This document shows, piece after piece, positions 43,612 to 49,390 of a stretch of DNA of 49,390 nt. Origin of the DNA: a bacterium ADurb.Bin236. Lineage in GTDB: Bacteria; UBP15; UBA6099. The position numbers and the translations under genes are program-made. Under the pieces are notes generated by a model, which made no database searches, had not been told where the DNA came from, and saw only the letters and a program-made list of their open reading frames with translations. Position 1 is the first letter of the stretch, and each line of letters begins with the position of its first letter. The DNA is taken from positions 1 to 49,390 of the forward strand of contig MWCD01000028.1 in assembly GCA_002069885.1 (NCBI GenBank), read 5' to 3'.

Positions 43612-45481
43612 AGGCTTTCAGTTTCCAATCGGCGCAAAGAGCGCGGAATTTTTCTGCCTCGGCGGAGGCTCCCAGTTTGGCGTGGGCGTCTGCCAGTCCG
43701 CAGTGAATTGTTTCGTTCTGAGAGTATTGTAAGGCAAGGGATAGAGAGGACACAACATCGGAGTGTCTGCCGGAATCGGCGAAATGGCGGGCGCGCTCTG
43801 TGAGCATGTCCGCCGTCAGAGCGTCGAACACCGAGGAGAGGGAGCCGGCTGAGGCGAGCGCGGGCGGGCTTTCGTCCCGGGGAGTTCCTTCGCGGGCGTT
43901 CAGCGCGAACAGGGAGCCGGACGGCAGGGGCGTCATCGTCGATTCGAGAATCGGGTTGTGGAACATGCGGGTGGTGTTGGCGAGAACGTCGCAGCGGCCC
44001 GCGTTGGCTTCCGCGATTTTCGCGGTCTGAATGTTGACGGAAGGCAAATTTATCGTGCGGCCCTCGCGTAGCCGAGCGAATTCCTCAGGGGTGAGAGGGT
44101 ACTGTTTGCCGCTTTCGACGGCGAGGTCGATTTCCGGGATGGCGGCGGGGTGGCCTTGTCCGCGAGCGCGTTCGCCCATGTACCCGGCGTACCACGGGAA
44201 CGCAAGATACAGGCGGTGGAACACGAAGGCGTCGCGGCGGACATTTGGTATGAACTGATAGTGGAGCGGGGGGGCGACCGTGTCGTTTGCGACGTGGTCT
44301 ATGAATATGATGGCGTCCCGGGGCGCGTCGCGGAGGATGGCTTCAGAGTAGGCGCGCGGGGAGTCGTCGAGGCGGACGGCGAAAAGTCGGTTGTTTCGAT
44401 ACAGCAGCCACGCCGGATGCGCTACGCACGCGGCGGCGATGACGACTGCTGCCAGCTTCCGCGCCGGGGCGGGATTCGCTTTGCCCGCGAGCGCTCCAAG
44501 TCCCGCCGCGCCTAGTAGCAGGAACGCAGCGCACGCCGGGAGGAAAAACTCCTCTTTCTCGTGCGTGGGATACATCACAGGGAAAAACGCGCCGAGAGCG
44601 AACACTCCCGCGAGCAGCCATCTTCTGAACCCGGCGGCAGGAGAGATGAAAAACGCCGCCGCCGCGCCCGCCGCCAATAAAATGGACGACTGTGAAAGCA
44701 GCGACCCGGCCAGAGATTTCGCTGCGGCAAGCATGATCGCCGCCTTGTATTCCCCGGCCACCCAGAAATCTCTGCCGCTCATCAGTACAGGAAGGTTCCC
44801 GGCGCGCTCGACTAAATTCCAGTCGAACAGGTCGGAGCGGGCGGACATCAGGGGAAGAGAGGCGTAAGCGGAAAGCCCGGCGCAGATGATGAAAGCGCCG
44901 CAGAAAAGGACTAGAGGCAGAGAGCGGCGGTTGGTCCACAGACCCGCTGCGCCGAGCAGAAGGGCGGGGAATGCGAGGGTTCCATGGTTGCCGAGGCCGA
45001 CGGCTCCCGCGAAGAATACGGCGGCCCACGCGCGCCCCGCGCCGCCTGACGGCAGCGCCAAGGCGAGCAGCGCGACGCAGAACAGCAGGTTCAAAGTGTA
45101 AACTTCGAGAGCTACGGCGGACGACCACAGGAAGGTGGACGCGCCGAGAACGAGTGCGGCGTAAACCCCCGCCGGAGCGCCGCCGAGCCGGGCAGCGACG
45201 CGGAAGAAGACCGCGAGCGCCGCCGCCGCCGACAAAACGCTGACAAGGCCGAACCTGAAACCAGCCTCTCCTGTGGGGACCGCCAGAGCAAGTTTGCCCA
45301 ACAGGGTGACGAGCGGGTATCCGGTGGGGTGCGCGACGCCGAGGTAGTGCGCGGACAGCACGAAGTCGGCGCTGTCGCCCCAAGCCATGTCCGGTCTTGC
45401 CGACCACAGGAAAAGGGCGGCTCCCGCAAGGTATATCGCCGCAGACAGCGCGCCCGCGCCGCGCGGCTTACTTAGCCACAT
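43598..45481 (-). CDS. DUF2723 membrane glycosyltransferase, shorter form
   Basis: 627 aa. DUF2723 signature: AWGDSADFVLSAHYLGVA (residues 33-50), HPTGYPLVTLL (51-61), VALEVYTLNLL. About 11 hydrophobic segments, then a soluble C-terminal part (about 360-627) with a region rich in beta strands and a weak TPR-like pair at the very end (RHSDVVSSLSLALQYSQNE, CGLADAHAKLGASAEAEKF). Overlaps the first radical SAM stop by 14 bases and the second radical SAM start by 14 bases. Same family as the TPR-bearing 985 aa neighbour, so the two may be paralogs with different partners. Confidence 0.82.
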   Translation of the reverse strand: MWLSKPRGAGALSAAIYLAGAALFLWSARPDMAWGDSADFVLSAHYLGVAHPTGYPLVTLLGKLALAVPTGEAGFRFGLVSVLSAAAALAVFFRVAARLGGAPAGVYAALVLGASTFLWSSAVALEVYTLNLLFCVALLALALPSGGAGRAWAAVFFAGAVGLGNHGTLAFPALLLGAAGLWTNRRSLPLVLFCGAFIICAGLSAYASLPLMSARSDLFDWNLVERAGNLPVLMSGRDFWVAGEYKAAIMLAAAKSLAGSLLSQSSILLAAGAAAAFFISPAAGFRRWLLAGVFALGAFFPVMYPTHEKEEFFLPACAAFLLLGAAGLGALAGKANPAPARKLAAVVIAAACVAHPAWLLYRNNRLFAVRLDDSPRAYSEAILRDAPRDAIIFIDHVANDTVAPPLHYQFIPNVRRDAFVFHRLYLAFPWYAGYMGERARGQGHPAAIPEIDLAVESGKQYPLTPEEFARLREGRTINLPSVNIQTAKIAEANAGRCDVLANTTRMFHNPILESTMTPLPSGSLFALNAREGTPRDESPPALASAGSLSSVFDALTADMLTERARHFADSGRHSDVVSSLSLALQYSQNETIHCGLADAHAKLGASAEAEKFRALCADWKLKAYDIF

Positions 45482-46883
45482 AGTCGGCCACCACCGTGCG
45501 CGCCTGTTTCAGCAGAGAATACGCTTCCCGCGCGCTCCTTATCGAAAACGCTTTTTTTATTATGTACCCCGGACGGAGATAAAATTTCGAGTAACCGCGC
45601 CTGAGCAGTTCCGCCAGTTCGGGGCGTTCGAGCCGCCGGGACAGGATGGGCATGTCGCGCGCGCCCGCCGCCATATCGTCCCACACCGAGCGGTCAATCT
45701 CGCCTGCGGCCAGCCGCCTTTCGTATTCGCGGGCGCCCGGAAACAGGGAGCCGATGTTGAACACGGCGAAATCGGGAGAAAGCTCAATGGCGCATTCGAT
45801 AGTTCTTTCTATGTCCTCGCGCGATTCGTCCGGGCCGCCGATCATGAGGAACGCGTTGATAGTCAGGCCCGCCGCGCGGCAGGCGGAGAAAGCCCTGTCG
45901 AGGGCGGCGTCTGAGACCGGTTTGTCGGCGGCCTGCCGCGCGCGTTCGTCTCCGAACTCCACGCCGAAAGAGACATTGACGCAGCCCGCGCGCCTGAACT
46001 CGATTGCTGCCTCCTCGTCGAGAAGGTCCGCGCGCGTCTGGCACGACCATTTCAGTCCGGCTCCGAGGCGCTTGATGCCGCGCGCGATTTCGATGGCGCG
46101 CTCTCGGTTGAATGTGAAAGTCTCGTCGATGACGGACACAAAGCCGTAGCCCTCGCGGGCGGCAAGTTCGATTTCGGCCATAGCGCGCTCGACGCTTGCC
46201 GGCCTGTGAGCGCCCATAGACAGGGTTCGGCAGCAGAAGGAACACTGAAATGGGCATCCGCGCGCCGACAGCAGAGTGGTGGTGCGCGTGTTAATGAACG
46301 GGTTGAAATAAGCGCCGGAATTGCGCAGCAGGGAGCGGGAAGGGAGGGGTATCGACTCCAGATCGGCCATAGCGGGAGTCGGGGCGGCGGTGTCTCCGGG
46401 GGCGACTACGCCCGATTCCGGGCCGGGGACGCGTCCGCCGCGAAGAAGCGCGTCCGCGAGCGCGGAGAAGGCTTCCTCGCCGTCGCCGACCACGCCGTAG
46501 TCCGCGCCGAGCGCGCGCAGTATGCCGGGGTCGCAGGAGACGTGCGGGCCGCCGGCCACGATGGGCGCGTCCAATCTCTTCCTAAGCGCGGAGATGAGCT
46601 TGCGCGCCTCGCCGAGCGCCGGGGTCGTAACGCTCACTCCCGCCAGCCTCGGCTTGCGGGAAGCTATCAGGTCGGCCAATTCCTCATCGCTTCCAGCGTC
46701 CACCTGCCCGTCGAATATCTCGACGCCGAAACCGCGCGCGGACAGCGACGCCGCTATCGAGCATAGCCCCAGAGGCGGGTAATAAAGATAGTAACCCGCC
46801 TGCTTTGCCCGCTTTCCGCCGGCGCTGTTCATCTCCGAAAAATCGTATCCCGGAACAGCCAAAGCCACGTCTGGAAATGCCAT
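45468..46883 (-). CDS. B12-binding-type radical SAM protein (first of the locus)
   Basis: 471 aa from ATG at 46883. N-terminal cobalamin-binding-like domain (YYPPLGLCSIAASLSARGFG, APIVAGGPHVS), radical SAM motif CPFQCSFC (C210, C214, C217), DETFTFNRERAIEIARGIKR and VEFGDERARQAADKPVSD. The upstream ATG (46934) would add an unsupported leader and lies upstream of the -10 element. Its transcript is predicted to start on the ATG itself. It is first in the operon that alternates radical SAM and DUF2723 genes. Substrate not assignable. Confidence 0.88.
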   Translation of the reverse strand: MAFPDVALAVPGYDFSEMNSAGGKRAKQAGYYLYYPPLGLCSIAASLSARGFGVEIFDGQVDAGSDEELADLIASRKPRLAGVSVTTPALGEARKLISALRKRLDAPIVAGGPHVSCDPGILRALGADYGVVGDGEEAFSALADALLRGGRVPGPESGVVAPGDTAAPTPAMADLESIPLPSRSLLRNSGAYFNPFINTRTTTLLSARGCPFQCSFCCRTLSMGAHRPASVERAMAEIELAAREGYGFVSVIDETFTFNRERAIEIARGIKRLGAGLKWSCQTRADLLDEEAAIEFRRAGCVNVSFGVEFGDERARQAADKPVSDAALDRAFSACRAAGLTINAFLMIGGPDESREDIERTIECAIELSPDFAVFNIGSLFPGAREYERRLAAGEIDRSVWDDMAAGARDMPILSRRLERPELAELLRRGYSKFYLRPGYIIKKAFSIRSAREAYSLLKQARTVVADYVAK

Positions 46884-46889
46884 GAATTC

Positions 46890-46918
46890 ATTATAGCAAC
46901 ATCTTGTATTAATGTATA
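46890..46918 (-). promoter_or_regulatory. Leaderless promoter for the radical SAM operon
   Basis: On the minus strand: TATACA (46918-46913), 17-base spacer, TATAAT (46895-46890), then six bases to the ATG at 46883. With standard spacing the start site is the A of ATG. No Shine-Dalgarno is present. Confidence 0.65.
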
Positions 46919-46982
46919 ACCCGGCGCGCCTCAATTTCGAAAAACTTTATGCAGAGCGCGTTTTTCGCCGCGCGGGGTTTAT

Positions 46983-47011
46983 TTGACACGCGCGCCGCGC
47001 GGCAATACAAT
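46983..47011 (+). promoter_or_regulatory. Leaderless promoter for moxR-DUF58
   Basis: TTGACA (46983-46988), 17-base spacer, TACAAT (47006-47011), then GAAAAA and the ATG at 47018. With standard spacing transcription starts on the A of ATG. No ribosome site precedes it. Confidence 0.75.
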
Positions 47012-47017
47012 GAAAAA

Positions 47018-47959
47018 ATGAATGAAACTTCGCAAAAAATCCAACTCCTCATAAGCAATATCGAGCGCGTTTTCGTCGGCGGACGGGACACCGTCGAGCT
47101 TTCACTCATCGCCCTGTTCTGCGGCGGACATCTTCTCATAGTCGATCTGCCCGGCGTCGGGAAAACCACGCTCGCCAAGGCGATTGCCCGCTCGATTCAG
47201 GGCAAAACGAAACGCGCGCAGTTCACTCCCGACCTGCTTCCGGCGGACATAACGGGAGTGAATATTTACATCCATCAGAAAGGCTGTTTTGAGTTCCACC
47301 CCGGGCCGGTGTTCTGCAACATACTGCTGGCCGACGAGATAAACCGGGCCACCCCGCGCGCGCAGTCGAGCCTGCTCGAAGCGATGGAGGAGTTTCAGGT
47401 CTCCGTCGACGGCGTCACTCATAAGCTCGAACAGCCGTTCATGGTTATAGCGACGCAGAACCCGGTGGAGATACAGGGCACGTTCCCGCTTCCGGAAGCG
47501 CAGTTGGACAGGTTCCTAATATCGGCGGCGATAGGGTATCCGTCGCGCGCGGATGAGGCGCGGATACTGAACGACAGGGCGGAGTCCGACCCGCTGGATT
47601 CGCTTGAGCCGGTGATGACTCTGGAAGATGTCGAGCGGGTGAAGAAAGCGGTGTCCGCCGTCCACCTGTCCGAGCCGGTGAAGAACTACGCGCTGGACAT
47701 CGCCGCGGCGACGCGCGATAGCGACGAGATATTGCTCGGGGCGAGTCCGAGGGCGACGCTCGCGCTGGCGAGGGCGGCAAGATGCGAGGCTCTTTTTAGG
47801 GGCCGCGATTTCGTGGCTCCCGAAGACGTCAAGGCGGTGGCCGCTTCAACGCTTGCGCACAGGATAGCGCTGCGGTCGGCTTCCCGGCTCAACCTTGAAC
47901 GCAACCGCGCCGCCGTCTCCGCTATCGTTGACAGGCTGCCCGCGCCTCGTCCGGGGTGA
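47018..47959 (+). CDS. MoxR family AAA+ ATPase
   Basis: 313 aa. AAA+ features: Walker A DLPGVGKTTLA (43-53), Walker B ILLADEINRA (102-111), sensor 1 in MVIATQNPVEIQGTFPLPEAQLD, and sensor 2/arginine-finger region (ILLGASPRATLALARAARC). MoxR proteins act as chaperone-like ATPases in metalloprotein or envelope complex assembly and are usually encoded next to DUF58 genes. The ATG at 47018 is placed at the predicted start site; the earlier frame (46949) lies upstream of the promoter. DUF58 begins 4 bases after the stop, as a pair. Confidence 0.93.
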   Translation: MNETSQKIQLLISNIERVFVGGRDTVELSLIALFCGGHLLIVDLPGVGKTTLAKAIARSIQGKTKRAQFTPDLLPADITGVNIYIHQKGCFEFHPGPVFCNILLADEINRATPRAQSSLLEAMEEFQVSVDGVTHKLEQPFMVIATQNPVEIQGTFPLPEAQLDRFLISAAIGYPSRADEARILNDRAESDPLDSLEPVMTLEDVERVKKAVSAVHLSEPVKNYALDIAAATRDSDEILLGASPRATLALARAARCEALFRGRDFVAPEDVKAVAASTLAHRIALRSASRLNLERNRAAVSAIVDRLPAPRPG

Positions 47960-47963
47960 GAAC

Positions 47964-48676
47964 GTGATCGAACGTCTCGCCGCATTCGGCAGGCTCATCT
48001 TTCTCGCTCTCTGGGCGGGACTGCTTTTTCTCATAGCCACAAACATTCAGTCGGGCTGGCTGTACGTCGTCATCTCCTTCATGCTTATTCTTGCGGCGGT
48101 GTCGGTGGCTGCCCCGAAATCGGCGCTGCGCGCGGTGTCCCTCGAAGCTGCTCTTCCCGAACTCTGCGAGCGCGGTTCTCCCGCTACCGCCGTCCTCACA
48201 ATCAGAAACAACTCCCGAATCTCCCGGCACATGCTGAGGATAGAGTCTCTGTCATGTCCGGGAATAAGATTCGAGCCCGACCGGGTGTTCATCGTGTCGC
48301 TGCCCGCCCGCTCGTCCCTGACTGTTTCAGCTAGATTTTTGCCGGAGAGCAGGGGGCGGCTGAAGATGGAGAGGGCGGCGGTCAGTTGCGGCGCTCCTCT
48401 TGGGATTTTTACCGCGCGGCGCGAGTTTCCGCTTCGGGCAGTCTCGCTTGCGCACCCCCGAGTGGACCGCGCGGAAGGGGAGTCTCTCGCCGAATACGGC
48501 GGCCGCGCCGACCCGCGCGCCAACCCCGCGAGATTCGAGCTTCGCGACTCTTATAACTACAGACTTCGGGAATACGTCCCCGGCGACTCGCTCCGCCAGA
48601 TACACTGGAAGCTGACGGCGCGCGCGGGGGAGCCGATTGTCAAACAGAACGACGGCGCGGCGGTGTGCATCATCGT
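47964..48676 (+). CDS. DUF58 family protein, interrupted at a join
   Basis: Starts at GTG 47964 (GGGGTGAG upstream), just after moxR. Two N-terminal membrane segments (AAFGRLIFLALWAGLLFLIA and SGWLYVVISFMLILAAVSVA), then a beta domain, then the DUF58 core YNYRLREYVPGDSLRQIHWK followed by PIVKQNDGAAVCIIVV. DUF58 proteins continue for some 150 or more residues after this, but from about 48680 the reading frame has no DUF58 character and the DNA matches another gene on the opposite strand. The C-terminus is therefore missing here. Function: partner of the MoxR ATPase, probably envelope-associated. Confidence 0.8.
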
Positions 48677-48682
48677 CGTGTC
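48655..48682. other. Probable chimeric junction
   Basis: Up to about 48677 the plus strand reads as a DUF58 gene; from about 48660 the minus strand reads as an ABC substrate-binding protein (GATGWADTTMMH). The ~20 bases in between fit both, the pattern expected of a join at short shared sequence. The simplest reading is an assembly or amplification chimera. Confidence 0.75.
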
Positions 48683-49390
48683 GGCCCACCCGGTCGCCCC
48701 CTCTTCCGGCACCGTGCTCGCGATCGGCTGGTTCTCCGACTTGAGGATGTTGACCTGGAACGGCCAGGACGAGGAGGCGACGAAGCCCTCGTTCTTGAAG
48801 TCGTCCATCTGGACGAAGGCGTCGTGCCAGTAGCGGCTGACGATCTGGCGCTGGGCGCGCAGGAGCTCGAGGGCCGCCTTGTACTGATCTTCGGTCAGCT
48901 CGTAGGGGTCCTTGATGCCGAGTTCGGGCTTGTGCTTCATCAGATAGAGCGCGGCGTCGGCGATGTAGATCGGACCGTCGAAAGCCTGCACGCGGCCCTT
49001 GTTCGGCTTGCCGTCGGGAAGGTTCATCGCCTCGAAGACGATCTTCCAGCTTGTCGGCGCCTCCTTGAACACCTCGGTGTTGTACATGAGGACGTTCGAG
49101 CCCCACTGATAGGGCACGCCGTAATGGACGCCGTCGACGGTATGCCAGGGGGCATCCTGCAGGCGGGGATCGACCTTGCCCCAGCTCGGGATCAGGCTCG
49201 TGTTGATCGGCTGCACGCGCTTGCCCGAGATCAGGCGGAGCGACGCGTCGCCCGACGCGGTGACGAGGTCGAAGCCGCCTTCGTTCATCAGGGCGACCAT
49301 CTCGTCCGACGTTCCTGCGGTCTTGATATTGACCTTGCAGCCGGTCTTGGCCTCGAAATCGGTGACCCAGTCATAGGCCTTGTCGGTCTC
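48660..49390 (-). CDS. Polyamine-type ABC transporter substrate-binding protein, partial
   Basis: Open from the window end through to the join, about 240 residues of the middle of the protein. It reads ETDKAYDWVTDFEAKTGCKV, TSDEMVALMNEGGFDLVTAS, SWGKVDPRLQDAPWHTVDGV, YGVPYQWGSNVLMYN, FKNEGFVASSSWPFQVNILK and ends in STVPEEGATGWADTTMMH: the PotD/YdcS family that binds spermidine/putrescine-like ligands in the periplasm. Both ends are missing (the start lies past the window, the C-terminus is replaced at the join). Codon choice is uniformly GC-ending in a way unlike the other genes, typical of an alphaproteobacterium. Probably not part of the main genome. Confidence 0.85.

Noticed and set aside
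48655-48682. Real insertion of a foreign gene into DUF58
   Set aside because: No inverted repeat, target duplication or transposase is seen; the join sits on a short stretch fitting both genes, as in assembly chimeras.

Overview
The window comes from a GC-rich, Gram-negative (diderm) bacterium, most likely uncultivated and known only from a metagenome. An outer membrane is indicated by a TamB/AsmA-like protein and a giant secreted protein with a beta-barrel-like C-terminus ending in aromatic-rich strands. Several iron-sulfur proteins suggest an anaerobic or redox-versatile lifestyle. No rRNA, tRNA or marker gene gives a firm phylum; a Desulfobacterota-like lineage or a candidate phylum is my guess. 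I found no CRISPR array, prophage, transposase or tRNA.

Layout. 1-12.0 kb: a 5'-truncated GAF sensor histidine kinase, an AarF/UbiB kinase, rsmI, a giant secreted cohesin-like protein, a GH2 glycosidase, a small membrane protein and a Maf phosphatase. 12.1-18.0 kb: a flavin split-barrel protein, then a minus-strand operon of GT2, radical SAM/SPASM, GT-C-like membrane protein and ARPP-1-like protein. 18.0-27.2 kb: a stand-alone pyruvate-kinase C-domain protein, a small orphan, a MaoC-type protein, a PilZ-like protein, a frameshifted EF-G-like factor, a secreted protein, dcd, pepA and a cysteine-rich ferredoxin. 27.2-29.5 kb: an A/T-richer secreted NHL-repeat protein beside a REP/dRS3-like palindrome. 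29.5-39 kb: a CCG-domain Fe-S protein, a TamB-like protein directly followed by a sigma factor, a Pro/Ala-rich membrane protein, ddl and a STAS protein. 39.3-46.9 kb: an overlapping minus-strand operon that alternates B12-type radical SAM proteins with DUF2723 membrane glycosyltransferases. 47.0-48.68 kb: a MoxR-DUF58 pair.

The most interesting biology is the two operons that couple radical SAM enzymes to polyprenyl-phosphate-sugar type (GT-C) membrane glycosyltransferases. Together they look like an undescribed envelope or lipid/protein-modification capability. The divergent region between the second operon and moxR holds two promoters whose predicted start sites fall exactly on the ATG codons, so both transcripts are predicted to be leaderless. 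A structured two-hairpin repeat family occupies gene ends at 19.85, 37.06 and 37.35 kb.

A caution: at about 48.66-48.68 kb the DUF58 gene runs, through a short stretch that fits both genes, into an unrelated antisense gene for a proteobacterial polyamine-type ABC substrate-binding protein. The last ~0.7 kb is most likely a chimeric join and should not be used as genome context.
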